The notes under the pieces: generated by a model | Seen by the model: the letters and a program-made list of their open reading frames with translations, nothing else | Database searches by the model: none | Told to the model about the DNA's origin: nothing | In this document: piece after piece, positions 34,291-45,520 of the stretch | How the letters are laid out: each line of letters begins with the position of its first letter | Numbering within the stretch: position 1 is the first letter of the stretch | From: Macrothele yani | Taxonomy: Eukaryota; Arthropoda; Arachnida; Araneae; Macrothelidae | DNA: 64,000 nucleotides | Direction: 5' to 3' | NCBI GenBank assembly: GCA_039090855.1 | Contig: CM077013.1 | Coordinates: 139,149,240-139,213,239, forward strand | Made by a program: the position numbers and the translations under genes

Positions 34291-34860
34291 TGTTTAACAG
34301 CTTTGATAAATTTAGTTTGCGTCTGATTGGATTCAAAAGACATGCTTATTACACCCGGAAATTCGGTGTCATCTTTCTTGTTTATTGTACAATCAGTCAA
34401 TTGGCAACACCTCTATGGGCAACACATTTTTGTTTCCCAGTCATTAGACATGTTAATGAACATGACGGTGTTGTACTGTAAAATTACGGTTTATTGAATG
34501 CCCACTCAGCTTCCGGTGTATCTACCATAATTTGACCCCGCAATTTTTTACAGTGTGAGTGAAGACTAATAGAAGTGCAGCATCTTTGTTAGTGTTCTTA
34601 AAAATCTTAACGTAAGCAATAAAAATTTATCGTAAAGCCACATTTACGTTAATCTTCATTGAAAATTCATAAAATGACCTCGAAAATGAATTACAGAAAG
34701 GGTGTTCCCATTATTTTTCATAAAAAAGTGCTGTAGTAGTCGTGATAAAAGACAACAGAAGTATCCTGTTGTTTCATTTTCTTTTCTTTTATCCTTCTGT
34801 GCGATTCCCAAAATTTGACAGATAAATTTGACACCGGAAGCGTTGGGAAGCCATACGGAT
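34291..34860. other. Non-coding, no gene recognised
   Basis: A ~45-bp stretch (ATTACACCCGGAAATTCGGT, 34340-34382) is a near copy of 30628-30670. AATTTTTTACAGTG ends at 34557. Confidence 0.4.
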
Positions 34861-35803
34861 TCACGACCCCTGAACAAGTTCCCACAGTTCACGAATATTT
34901 GATGGAGATGGGTCAGAGCCTCGAACATCTTTCTCGATGGCATCCCAGATGTGCTCGATGGGATTTGGGGTCAGGTGACCTAGCTGGCCAAGGAAGCGAA
35001 GTCACGTCGGTGGAGTGTTCATCCAACCATTCGGATACAATTCGGGAGCGATGGCACGGTGCATTGTCTTGTTGCAGGATGAGGTACCCAGTGGGATGTT
35101 GAAGACGCACAAGCGGGAGCAAATGGTCGTCCAGGATATCCCGGTAACGTTGACCTGTGAGGGACGATGTCACACGTACGAAGGTTCCCATTTCAGTCCT
35201 CGTAAACAGTCCCCAAACAAGAATGCCACCCCCACCAGCTTGAACAGTACCCTGCTGGCAAGAAGAATCCATCGCTTCATGTGGTTTGCGCCGTACTCAT
35301 ATCCTGCCATCTGCATGTACCAACGTGAATCTCGACTTATCAGTCTAAGCAACAGTTTTCCACATGTCTAGGTTCCAGTGGCGATGTTCCTTCGCCCATG
35401 CTAATCTTTGCACCCTGTAATGTGCGGTCAGCAGCGGTACCCTCGTGGTACGATGGCTTCTGTATCCCATAGCGAGGAGATGGTTCAGGGTGGTGTTGCT
35501 ACTTACACGTTTTTGTGCACCAGCGTTAAATTGCCGAGTGATTTCTTGCACTGTGGCCCGTCTATCCGCTGTTACAATGCGAGCTGGCCGATGATGGCCC
35601 CGTTCATCCACACGCTGTTGTTTACGGCAGTTGGCTCTTGCAGGGATGGTTTTACCGGATTCGATGTACTTACGGTGCACCCGTGACACAGTGGCTCGTA
35701 AAATTCCCAGTGCCTGCACGACGTCCGATATAGAGTGACCCATTCGTCGGACTCCGACGATTTGCTAACGTTCAAATGCGCTTAGTTCCTTCGTCCTACC
35801 CAT
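34861..35803 (-). pseudogene. Tc1-family transposase (family F), DD36E-like spacing, broken
   Basis: The ATG at 35803 gives MGRTKELSAFER, then a stop, then VRRMGHSISDVVQALGI and LRATVSRVHRKY (first HTH), RRATVQEITRQFNAG and RVSSNTTLNHLLAMG (second HTH). A TAG follows before TDKSRFTLVHADGRI (first Asp; the next Glu is Lys) and a TGA after it. ILVWGLFTRTEMGTF and QQDNAPCHRSRIVSEW (second Asp) remain in frame. A one-base shift near 34975 sends NPIEHIWD into another frame. The spacing to that Glu is about 36 residues. The outer terminal repeats were not identified. Confidence 0.85.
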
Positions 35804-35997
35804 ACTGCGTCCGACTCTTACTGATTCCCGTCGCATCAATCCTTATATTGTCGGATCGCTGCATACGCCATGTCGTTTCCGTTTACAGGGCCGCCCACAG
35901 CGCCACATTTTCAGAACGCCAGCTGTTTCTAATTCAATTGCTCTTCAGTGTATATATACTGCTCTGTGAACTTCACCTGCGCCACGCTGCTACGGAG

Positions 35998-36268
35998 AAA
36001 TCTCAGGTTCGATTCCAGGCAGGTACGAACGCTCGAACCACTAAATACCTGCCGTGCGTCGGTTGGGCACGTTAAGCCGTCGGACCCCTGGTACCCCCGG
36101 TAATAAATAAGGGCGTCTTTCTCCCCCTTTCTACCTCGCTTCCGTGTCACTTTTCTATCGGACACTCTAACCCAAATCTCCTACCTTCTTATTTATAAGG
36201 GTTGTTTAAGACATGGGTCAGACACTCCCTTCCTAAAATCCTCTACATATGATCTGATCTAATCTGAT
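35998..36268 (+). repeat. SINE family 3, head truncated
   Basis: Begins within box B (GGTTCGATTCCAGGCAGG) and continues with CTGCCGTGCGTCGG, GTTAAGCCGTCGGACC, CTACCTCGCTTCCGTGTCAC and a GATCTGATCTAATCTG tail. Matches 63650-63964 (inverted) and 9069-9450. Confidence 0.8.
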
Positions 36269-37230
36269 CACCTGCGTCATCGTTCAGTCTCCAGGCGCCC
36301 TCACTTCTCTACGCGTGGGTGGTCATAATGTTATAGCTCATCGTGTATAACCTGATTGATCTTTAGCCGCATGTGCAACAAATGTGTGGAATCAGCACAT
36401 TATTGGGAATCTGTTTTTTCCTCACTTCCTAACCATATTAGATCTTGCATCGCCGTAAGAGTGGGCCACACCTGGTACTAATATAACACCAAAACTCGTG
36501 TATTCTCTTCACTAAACAGGATCCAAATGTAAACATCTGTTACTTAGATTTCTGCCTTTAAGTACGTCACTTTTTATCGTTCATGCGAAATTTCTCCTGG
36601 GTGGACCGATTTTTTTATGAGGAATATGGTTGAAAACTTTGGGTTAAGGAATGCAAAATGCGTTTTGCAAATCAGACTTTCAAGTTTAAATACACGTTAA
36701 AAATATCAAGAAGAGATACAAATTTATCCCACCTAGCGGAGAAACTGCGCAGTACTTACAAGTTTTATCAACAGTTTTAACTACCAAAGCGAAAATAATG
36801 TTACTAATTTGAATACTGGAAATATGCGTGTTTGGAACAAACACAAGAATATGCTAGTGTCACCTGGTAAGAAAACAGTGTATAGCCGAAATTCAAAAGT
36901 GCAGGAATTATTATTTCTATTGTTTGTTCCTTCCGGAACAGAAAGTATGTTTCGGATCCTAATTATAGTTGCGTATAATTCGAACATCAGACGGACATGC
37001 TGACAGCCAGGGTAACTGTTGACAAGGACTTACGGTTTCTTCAAATAATATGGCAAAACACGAGACTGTGGGATCTAATTACTCTTGCTGAAAACGTGAA
37101 ACAACGGGTTCTGAGTTCACAAAATTTCTGCTTTTTATACAAATTCGATATGAAAGAGGTTAAACTTCTGCATCTTATCTCAATTCATTAATTCGAAAAA
37201 CAAAGGAGCACCAAATTCTGCTTTGCAAAT
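36269..37230. other. Non-coding, no feature recognised
   Basis: AT-rich; short ORFs at 36781-37003 on both strands are mutual shadows without recognisable motifs. Confidence 0.4.
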
Positions 37231-37545
37231 TTGCTAAGAAAGACGCCTAAAATTCTTATACTACTGCTTACTTGTTCCCCATGTTTCACTAACCGAAGTC
37301 GGTCTATCTTAATCTACGACAACGTCGTAATGGGCAAATTGCAAGGCCTTAAATGGCAGACCCAGGAGCACCCTCCTTACAGTCCAGGTCTCTCCCCTTG
37401 CAATTTCCACTTCTTTGTCCCGCTGAAGAAGGCACTGAAAGGACATCGGTTCCAGTCGGACGAGGATGTTAAGCAGGTTGAATTGTATTTTTGTACTCAA
37501 CAGACAACTATTGATAATTGTCTCCATATGTATATGTCCATGTAA
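37231..37545 (+). pseudogene. mariner transposase C-terminal fragment
   Basis: The frame reads HPPYSPGLSPCNFHFFVPLK then KALKGHRFQSDEDVKQV, the C-terminal catalytic block of mariner transposases; the third Asp (SPD) has become SPG. An upstream LIYDNVVMG is a decayed LLHDNARPH. The terminal repeats and N-terminus were not found. It is a different mariner lineage from the element at 2218. Confidence 0.75.
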
Positions 37546-37548
37546 ACT

Positions 37549-37616
37549 CAAAAGTTGACTTTAGCCACATCCTGGTCTCTGTCAGTAAAGGCAGAGACCA
37601 GTATCCGGCTAAAATT
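37549..37616. repeat. Imperfect hairpin
   Basis: GTTGACTTTAGCCACATCC...GGTCTCTG (37552-37579) pairs with CAGAGACC...GGCTAAAATTGAC (37591-37618), a ~27-bp stem with about five mismatches and an 11-base loop. Confidence 0.6.
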
Positions 37617-37639
37617 GACTTCGTTTTTATTACATCCAG

Positions 37640-38106
37640 CCATCACAGTTTTGGTATTACACTTGTTCTTTTTCCTATTACTCTTCCCTTCGTAATATCT
37701 TTTTTTTTCACTATGTTTTCATCAAATGACCATATTAGAGCAGTCTCCTTCCCATTACCACTGCTTTATGTAAGGCTCTCTAAAACAATCTTCCAATTAC
37801 TTTTTTTTCTTCCACATCACTCATCGTTTTCTCTCGCAAGACTAAAAATTTGTCTCAATGCACAATTTTCGAAAACTATTAGCTTTATTTCCCATCTTCT
37901 TGTCAATGCCCATAATTCTGCGCCATACAGGACCACTGACCATATTATCGTTTTACATATTTTTAGTGTTCATTTGTTTGACAAGAGTTCTAACTTCATC
38001 ATCTTTCTCAAAGCAAAAACGCATCTGTTACCAACCTGTATCATAGCAAGGATTTCTTTCTCCAGATTATTTTCTTTCTGTAATACACTTTCCAGATATT
38101 TAAATT
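37640..38106 (-). pseudogene. LINE RT fragment (second LINE family), C-terminal side
   Basis: Minus strand reads EFKYLESVLQKENNLEKEIL then MIQVGNRCVFALRKMMKLEL, the region after the RT active site of RTE-like/Jockey-like polymerases. It continues past the SINE at 38114 and the RTE insertion to 39957, so these are pieces of one relic. Confidence 0.6.
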
Positions 38107-38113
38107 CCCTAAA

Positions 38114-38328
38114 GCCCCAGTGGCGCAGTGGTCTAAGCGATGGCCTCTGATCATTCGTTCGAACGAGGTCCGGGTTCGAATCTCGGTAAGGCATGGATGT
38201 TGTGTTTGTCTTACGGCACTGGCTCTCTCCTTTCCGTGGAACCAGTGACCCTAAATTAGGTACGGGCGACTGCTTATAACCCATTGAGTTGCTCACGGTG
38301 GTCGTTAAACCTTCAGTCAAAAAAAATG
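38114..38328 (+). repeat. SINE family 1 inserted in a LINE relic
   Basis: Full head (CCCAGTGGCGCAGTGGTCTA; GGGTTCGAATCTCGG) and body, with a short A tail. The 7-bp target duplication CCCTAAA is at 38107-38113 and 38329-38335. It interrupts the minus-strand RT frame exactly after REFKYLES. Confidence 0.92.
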
Positions 38329-38521
38329 CCCTAAATCTTTCAAAATACATTTTATCCACTTCCAAGGAATCAATTTGACATATGGCACTTGTTTTCATAA
38401 TTACTTTACTCTAAAAGAACTTCGAATCATACTTCCTTTGACTCTGTCTACATTATCTTTCAGTTTTTACTCATTCCTGCCATTAAGGATATCAAACTAG
38501 AATATTTACGTTCCTCTATAT

Positions 38522-39778
38522 ATGTTGATCCTCCTATCAGTGGTTTATAAAATCTTCACTAAAGTCCTTTCACACCGTTTGAAGGTAACACTGGACATGG
38601 CTCAACAGAGAGAACAAGTTGGATTCAGGAGTGGCTACAGCACAAAAGATCATATACACGTACTGAGAGAACTAATTGAAAGAGCGAGGGAATATGAACT
38701 TCCATTGTGCATGGCTTCTTTCGATTATGAAAAAGCCTTTGATTCGGTGAAACCATCAGCAGTTACAATGGCTCTGAAATCCTGCGGTATTGAAGATTCA
38801 TACATTAATATTATTAATAACATCTATGAAAATGCAAGTGCAAAAATTCGGCTATTTGAAAATACAACACACATAAAAATTGGAAAGGGAGTGAGACAAG
38901 GTGACACCATATCTTCGAAGCTCTTTAAAGCCGCATTGGAAAATGTCTTTCAATCACTGAACTGGGAAAACAAAGGGATAAAGATTAATGGAGATTATCT
39001 AACCCACCTTCGTTTTGCTGATGACGTAGTCATTTTTGCAACTACCGCATCAGAGTTGCAGAGTATGATCCAGGAACTTGTTGACAAGAGTAAAGAAGTG
39101 GGATTAAAAATGAACTTTCAGAAGACAAAAGTGATGTTCAATGCTTTTACAAGAAATGATGATTTATCGATTGATGGAGAAAAGCTGGAGATAACAGATA
39201 CGTATGTTTATCTTGGACAGCAGATGTCAAGTGAGGGTCCCATTGATGAAGAAATTAATCGGCGTACAAAACTTACCTGGAGAGTTTTTGGAAGAAACAG
39301 CATAATTTTCAAGAGCAATATGCCATTATGTCTTAAAAGAAAATTGTTTGATCAATGCATCCTTCCAGTGCTTACGTATGATGCAGAGACGTGGACCTTA
39401 ACTAAAAGAGACATACAAAGGCTGCAGACAACTCAAAGCAGCATGGAGAGGTGCATGCTTGGTGTAACCAGGAGAGATAAGAAGAGGAACTCGTGGATCC
39501 GAAAAATGACAAGAGTGGAAGACATCATGATCAGAGTTAAATCCCTGAAATGGCAATGGGCTGCACATACTGCCAGAAGGACAGACCATCGATGGACAGC
39601 CGAAATTTTAGATTGGTATCCAAGGGACAGGAAAAGACCCAGAAAAAGACCATATGGGAGATGGGTGGATGAAATTCGAAAGTATGCGGGAGTGACATGG
39701 AGGAGACTGGCACAAGACAGACCGTTGTGGAGGAAACTTGGGAAGACCTTCGTCCAGCAGTGGATTGATAATGGTTGA
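38522..39778 (+). CDS. RTE-type reverse transcriptase, truncated but open
   Basis: An uninterrupted 418-codon frame. Only residues from about the third onward are LINE-derived; the first ATG lies in the target duplication, so this is a fortuitous start. Readable motifs are SVVYKIFTKVLSHRLK, GFRSGYSTKDHIHVLRELIE, CMASFDYEKAFDSVK (motif A Asp), KGVRQGDTISSKLFKAALEN (motif B), LRFADDVVIFAT (catalytic FADD), VYLGQQMSSEGPIDEEINRR and YDAETWTLTKRDIQRLQT. The endonuclease domain is absent, so the copy cannot move by itself. The intact frame indicates recent insertion. Confidence 0.9.
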   Translation: MLILLSVVYKIFTKVLSHRLKVTLDMAQQREQVGFRSGYSTKDHIHVLRELIERAREYELPLCMASFDYEKAFDSVKPSAVTMALKSCGIEDSYINIINNIYENASAKIRLFENTTHIKIGKGVRQGDTISSKLFKAALENVFQSLNWENKGIKINGDYLTHLRFADDVVIFATTASELQSMIQELVDKSKEVGLKMNFQKTKVMFNAFTRNDDLSIDGEKLEITDTYVYLGQQMSSEGPIDEEINRRTKLTWRVFGRNSIIFKSNMPLCLKRKLFDQCILPVLTYDAETWTLTKRDIQRLQTTQSSMERCMLGVTRRDKKRNSWIRKMTRVEDIMIRVKSLKWQWAAHTARRTDHRWTAEILDWYPRDRKRPRKRPYGRWVDEIRKYAGVTWRRLAQDRPLWRKLGKTFVQQWIDNG

Positions 39779-39798
39779 CAATGATGATGATGATGATG
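38529..39798 (+). mobile_element. RTE-type LINE, 5'-truncated, with target duplication
   Basis: About 95% identical to the corresponding part of the longer copy at 41076-44261, and truncated inside RT. The 3' end is a (GAT)n/(ATG)n tail at about 39778-39800. An 11-bp duplication ATATATGTTGA flanks it (38518-38528 and 39799-39809). It is inserted in a minus-strand LINE relic. Confidence 0.92.
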
Positions 39799-39811
39799 AT
39801 ATATGTTGAAA

Positions 39812-39957
39812 CCTGTATCCATTGCAGCTAATTTCCTTACGGCTTTCTTCAGGACTAGATTAAATAGCAGAAGTGACTGACAGTCTCCAAGTTTCACAAC
39901 AGTCTTTATTTCGAACATGACAGATCCATTTATTGTAATTCTGAATCCTCGATACAA
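39812..39957 (-). pseudogene. LINE RT fragment (second LINE family), motif B side
   Basis: Minus strand reads MYRGFRITINGSVMFEIKTV then VVKLGDCQSLLLFNLVLKKA and VRKLAAMDTGFN, corresponding to the RT motif usually written GVRQGDCLSPLLFNL. It lies upstream, in LINE order, of the piece at 37640-38106. The RTE copy at 38529 and the SINE at 38114 separate them. Confidence 0.7.
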
Positions 39958-40813
39958 ACTTTTATTAGGTTTGTTCGTCTTTCTGTGGTTCCTACTTTTC
40001 TCACTTCCTTTTAATTTGCTTTTCCAGCAAAGATGCCCTAAGCCTCTACGAAATCTACGAAAAAGCAGTGTGAGTCTAATTTATGTCAAAATTATTTACC
40101 TCATCGAAATTCTAGCACATAAACCTGCTTCTCAACAGTCTATATTCTCACCAAAATTCGCGAATAAGGCGATACAAAATCTTCGTACATATGTAAATTT
40201 TAAAGAAATATGCGTATCTTGGTTCGCATCACTGCCCGATTCTTGCGATAATTTAGCATCTCTCAACGTCTAATATGCCATTTCATGACATTCCTCTAAA
40301 ATGCGTCCTTGGGTTTGGCGATAAACAGGTTTAGAGATTATTTTTATTTATTCTTAATACTTTCCAGATGAGAGACAAAGTAGGCCTTTAAATGCTTTGG
40401 CATTTTATATCGAAAGCTATTCAGTGCTGAAGTTCACGCATACAAGTTTTGTTGCTTCTTTGCTAAGTATTATCTACTAAGTTGATAACCGTTAACAAAA
40501 TAAGTCAAGTCCTATGGCAGTGCTCATGTGTCAGTAAATTAAATATTATTAACTTTTCTTCTTTTCTCTAAGATAAACTGAAATATGTAAAATAAAAAAG
40601 ATTATAATAATTAGTTATAGCAATACTTTCAGAAATGGAGAAGCAGGTATCTTCCAGCTTCGTAGTTTCACATCCAGGCTTAAAATTATTTATTTATTTA
40701 TGACTGAGTCAATTTCCTTTCCAAATTTTGCCTATTTTTCTGTATACCATTTCTTGGAACGCAAGTTTCACATTTGAAAAAAAAAAATTTTTTTGAAATT
40801 CGCTTCTTTTAAG
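39958..40813. other. Non-coding, AT-rich
   Basis: No gene recognised; the 118-residue ORF at 39917-40273 has no motif I know and overlaps the RT relic. Confidence 0.4.
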
Positions 40814-41075
40814 TTACCTTTCAACCTTATAACCCCTAACCAGGGGAATCTTTAGCTTTCTGTGGTAGGCTTTAAACATTTTAACAAGTTGTTTGGTACT
40901 GTAACTGGCAGGCTCATAGGTAACTTTATCATTAAGTTCTTGATTAATTAATTCATAATAGAAACTTTTACAAATAATTGCAAAATTATTGCTAGCTTTA
41001 TCAGTGGTTGTACAAATGTATTTCTGTTGAAGTTCAGAGAGAGACATTTTTGAAGCACCGGAGAACAGCAGATTT
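40814..41075 (-). pseudogene. Penelope-like element, RT N-terminal piece
   Basis: The 77-residue frame contains LQQKYICTTTDKASNNFAII then CKSFYYELINQELN. The pattern 'DKA-NN--I-CK-Y' is characteristic of the start of RT in Penelope-like retroelements. The frame is lost at its left end near 40800, so the RT core is missing. To the right it is interrupted by the RTE LINE at 41076-44261, and further PLE sequence resumes at 44262-45520. Which nucleotide marks the junction is uncertain. Confidence 0.68.
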
Positions 41076-44000
41076 CTATTTAAATAAAGGTCAGGTGATG
41101 CGTAACATCACAGCCTCTCCTTGACAAATGTCAACCCCGCCTTCTCGTGGTGCATCCTGTTCCCACTAAAGGGGCTCTGACGACCGCCAATAGCGGTATA
41201 ACTATACCATCGGGATCAGAGGAAATGCTATCCCACACTCACCAACCCGCTTGGCCAGCGTGGTGAGTTATGGCCAAACACCTCCAAAATGACTCTACAA
41301 CTTAAATCTTGGCCCTCAGTCTCCGGCAGCTGAAATGTACCTGGCCAAGGCAGCGGCCAGTGCGACATGAAGGCAGAGGGTGCTAAGAATCCCCGGAGGA
41401 CCGGACTAGGCTGCCATTTGATGCTGACCTTGGCTACCTATAACGGACGCTCCCTATCTTCTGATTCAAGGCTTCTTGAATTGGAAGAGGAACTACAAAG
41501 GATCAAGTGGGACATCGTCGGGCTAAGTGAGGTAAGGAGAAAAGGAGAAGATCTCATTGAACTGAAAAGTGGACATCTCTTCTATTATCGTGGGACAGAT
41601 ACTGGCAGAACTAGTGGTGTTGGATTTATAATAAACAAGAAACTGAAGGATAAAGTGGTAGAAGTTGAAAGTTCCTCTGACAGAGCTGCACGACTCGTTA
41701 TCCAACTATCGAGAAGATACCAGGCTCAGATTATTCAAACCTATGCACCCACCACAAATCATCCTGAAGAAGAAATTGAAGAATTTTATGAGGAAATTCG
41801 TCATCTAAATAATAAAGGTAAGCAACACTTGAAGATAATTATGGGAGATTTCAATGCAAAAATAGGGCAACGGTAACAGAATGAAACTTCAGTAGTTAAA
41901 TTCGGTCACGGCAACAGAAACCAGCGTGGAAATACTCTCGTTGAGTTTGCAGAGGCAGAAGGATTTTTCATCTTGAACTCCTTTTTCAAGAAAAAGCCAC
42001 ACAGGAAATGGACATGGAGACATCCAATTGGAACGACAAGTGAAATTGATTTTATTATGTGTAACAAAAAATTCGTCATCGAAGACTGCAGTGTGCTGAA
42101 CAAGTTCAACACAGGTAGTGACCATAGATTGGTGAGATGTAAGATGCACCTCAACAATAAACTGGAACGTGGCAAGCTCATAAGACAAACAAAATGTATT
42201 GACATAACCAACCTTAAAAAACACCATAATACTTTCAAGTTAGAACTGAAGAACAGATTCTCTGCTTTAGAATTCCTAACATCGGAAGAAGTGGATATTT
42301 CGGAAGTTAACAGAAAAGTAACCAAAGCTCTAATGGAAACAGCAACAAAATTAGCTGGTTCTAAGAACAAGTTGCATGTGAACAAATTATCAGGAAAAAC
42401 CAAAATGTTGATGCAAAAAAGAAGAGTGATGAGGACATTTAAAGAAGATGTGACTTCCAAAGTGGAATATATAGAGCTATGCAAGACAACACGAAAAAGT
42501 ATCACTGAAGACGTAAGGAAATTCAACTGTGAGCTAGTGAGGAAAGCAATTGAAAACAACCAAAGCCTTAAGATAGCAAAGGGACATCTCAGTAAGGGAA
42601 GAAAACAGATTATGGCTCTGAGAAAAGAAGATGGTTCTATAACAAGAAATAGAGGCGAAATTTTGACAAGAGTGAAAGATTTCTACTCCAAATTATATGA
42701 AAGGGATGATACATGTACTCCAGACATCATGAAAGGTACTAGAGTTCTTCCAGTCCTCCTAGCAGAAGTTGCTCATGCAATCAAGAACATGAAGCGGGGA
42801 AAGCTCCAGGAGAAGATGGAATTACTATAGACATCATACAAGAAGCAAGTGGAGAAATCGAAACAGTACTCGCCCAAATTTTCACTCGATGCCTTAATGA
42901 AGGGAAGATTCCTGAGGATTGGAACAATGCTACAATGATCCTGCTACATAAAAAAGGTGACATTGAGGATCTCAGGAACTATAGACCTATCAGCCTCCTA
43001 TCAGTGGTTTATAAAATCTTCACTAAAGTTCTTTCACACCGCTTGAAGGTAACACTGGACATGGCTCAACCGAGAGAACAAGCTGGATTCAGGAGTGGCT
43101 ACAGCACAATAGATCATATCCACGTACTGAGAGAACTAATTGAAAGAGCGAGGGAATATGAACTTCCATTGTGCATGGCTTTTATCGATTATGAAAAAGC
43201 CTTTGATTCGGTGAAACCATCAGCAGTTACCACGGCTCTGAAATCCTGCGGTATTGAAGATGCATACATTAATATTATTAATAACATCTATGAAAATGCA
43301 AGTGCAAAGATTCGGCTGTTTGAAAATACAACACACATAAAAATTGGAAAGGGAGTGAGACAAAGTGACACCATATCTCCGAAGCTCTTTAATGCCACAT
43401 TGGAAAATGTCTTTCAATCACTGAACTGGAAAAACAAAGGGATAAAGATTAATGGAGATTATCTAACCCACCTTCGTTTTGCTGATGACGTAGTCATTTT
43501 TGCAACTACCCCATCAGAGCTGCAGAGTATGATCCAGGAACTTGCTGACAAGAGTAAAGAAGTGGGATTAAAAATGAACTTTCAGAAGACAAAAGTGATG
43601 TTCAATGCTTTTACAAGAAATGAAGATTTATCGATTGATGGAGAAAAACTGGAGATAACAGATACGTATGTTTATCTTGGACAGCAGATATCAAGTGAGG
43701 GTCACATTGATGAAGAAATTAATCGGCGTACAAAACTTGCCTGGAGAGCTTTTGGAAGAAACAGCATAATTTTCAAGAGCAATATGCCATTATGTCTTAA
43801 AAGAAAAGTGTTTGATCAATGCATCCTTCCAGTGCTTACGTATGGTGCAGAGACGTGGACCTTAAGTAAAAGAGACATACAAAGGCTGCAGACAACTCAA
43901 AGTAGCATGGAGAGGTGCATGCTTGGTATAACCAGGAGAGATAAGAAGAGAAACTCGTGGATCCGAAAAATGACGAGAGTGGAAGACATCATGATCAGGG

Positions 44001-44261
44001 TTAAATCCCTGAAATGGCAATGGGCTGGACATACTGCCAGAAGGACAGACCATAGATGGACAGCCGAAATTTTAGATTGGATTCCAAGGGACAGGAAAAG
44101 ACCCAGAAAAAGACCACATGGGAGATGGGTGGATGAAATTCGTAAATATGCGGGAGTGACATGGAGGAAACTGGCACAAGACAGACCGTTGTGGAGGAAA
44201 CTTGGGGAGACCTTCGTCCAGCAGTGGATTGATAATGGTTGACAATGATGATGATGATGAT
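41076..44261 (+). mobile_element. RTE-type LINE, nearly full length
   Basis: A GC-richer 5' leader (about 41090-41366) precedes one long coding region with endonuclease then RT, ending in a (GAT)n tail at 44246-44261. This domain order, the absence of a separate ORF1 and the microsatellite tail fit the RTE clade. It is inserted in a minus-strand Penelope-like relic. The exact 5' boundary and target duplication could not be fixed by eye. Confidence 0.88.
41367..44242 (+). pseudogene. RTE LINE polyprotein (endonuclease-RT), one stop and one frameshift
   Basis: From the ATG at 41367 the frame reads LTLATYNGRSLSSDSRL, WDIVGLSEVRRKGEDLIEL (catalytic Glu), YRGTDTGRTSGVGFIINKKL, IIQTYAPTTNHPEEE and KIIMGDFNAKIG, i.e. 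an APE-type endonuclease. A TAA follows at 41874. The same frame resumes with WTWRHPIGTTSEIDFIM and TGSDHRLVRCKM (catalytic His), then the linker. A one-base loss near 42800 (KRGKLQEK instead of KRGKAPGED) moves reading to the frame of 42935-44242, which holds RT motifs DLRNYRPISLLSVVYKI, CMAFIDYEKAFDSVK, KGVRQSDTISPKLF (Gly changed to Ser) and LRFADDVVIFAT. Total about 958 residues, close to RTE length. The 418-codon copy at 38522 is a close sister. Confidence 0.92.
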
Positions 44262-45520
44262 ATCCTAAAACCAGCCGATTTTTCAGAAAAGCTAAAGATA
44301 ATGTTGTACTTCCACTCTGCAAAAGCCTGAGTTGGCTGACTGAATGCCAAACGAGTCTTAATAATATACCTATTAACATCTTGAGTGAAGCTATTAAGAA
44401 TCTGCTTTTTAGAGATATTGAAAGAAAGCCTAAATTTGGTACCTAACCCTAATAACTTACGAAGCCTGACATCCTCACCAATACTTAAGTTTCTTATAAA
44501 AATATGCTGGTAATAACTATTATAGTATTCTGAGTCCTTGTACCCTTCACAAGCACACTGAAGAGCTGCTGGATGAGAAGTGGAAGAACCTGATTTATGG
44601 ATTTTTACTATGGAACCTAAGGTTTTAACATATTTAAAGCTAACAACAGACTAGTGCCTAGGAACAGGAAAAGAACTAGCATTATTGTATAACAATTTCC
44701 TGATATTGAGGTAATCATAGCATTCATTGAGAAGTCTAGTAGACATATAATTCTTTGAGAAACCCTTAAGGGTAATTTTGTCCTTAAGGATATGCTTAAT
44801 AATATCCTGCGCCAAATCAAAAACATGACTATCAACATTACCAGGAGAACAATTCCAGAATTTGAAAAAACATTTCAAGATAGTGTGTTTAAAAGGTTTA
44901 AGAAGACTGAGAGCATTTTTAACAAATTTAGAATTATTTTTAAAACTACAAAGATATTGCTGCAGATTGGGAAAATCTGCCCTACTAGATGTTTGAAAAC
45001 GCCTTTACCCTTAGAGCAGACATTGTCGTTTACAAGAAAGAATAGTTCTCTAATGGAAAACCTATTCTGAGCGAGCTTATTTCCAGAGAGAGTGGAACTG
45101 AGTTCATAAGGGTACAGCGACTGGTGTTGCAGAATTTCAAGAGACTGTTTCTATTCTAACAAAAAGGTCAGGGATAATATGCAAAGCCTCAATTTGAACC
45201 TTATCAAAACCATGATTATGGAAATGTTCCAACTCAAATGTAGAATATTGGAAGGCACTCTGTGAAGAGTTCGCCTTATTTGAATTAAATGTGTTAGCAA
45301 GAGACTTGTGACCGTTAATCCTACGATGAAGAGGATTTTTACTTTGGCCAATATAGCTAAGAATGCAAACAGTACAGGAAAACATATAAATGGTACTGTA
45401 GGCTTTGCAAATGGTATTGTAGGCTTTGCAGTATTTGTTTGAGTTGCTATCTGCAATTCCATGATACAGGTTAGGATTAGCAGATTTGCAAGTTAGGCAA
45501 CGTTTGTCGCCTCAGAACAT
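44262..45520 (-). pseudogene. Penelope-like element, GIY-YIG-like and linker part
   Basis: Read on the minus strand from 45520: RCLTCKSANPNLYHGIA (possible CxxC...H zinc-binding cluster), FSCTVCILSYIGQSKNPLHR then INGHKSLANT (45137-45385), which resembles a GIY-YIG endonuclease core. A long decayed linker follows, including ILKDKITLKGFSKNYMSTRL (44651-44878) and KTRLAFSQPTQAFAEWKYNI near 44330. After the RTE insertion the reading continues into the RT N-terminal piece at 40814-41075. The endonuclease-like domain thus precedes RT, the reverse of canonical Penelope and as described for Naiad/Chlamys-type elements. There are many stops. The call is moderate because the GIY motif is partial. Confidence 0.6.
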
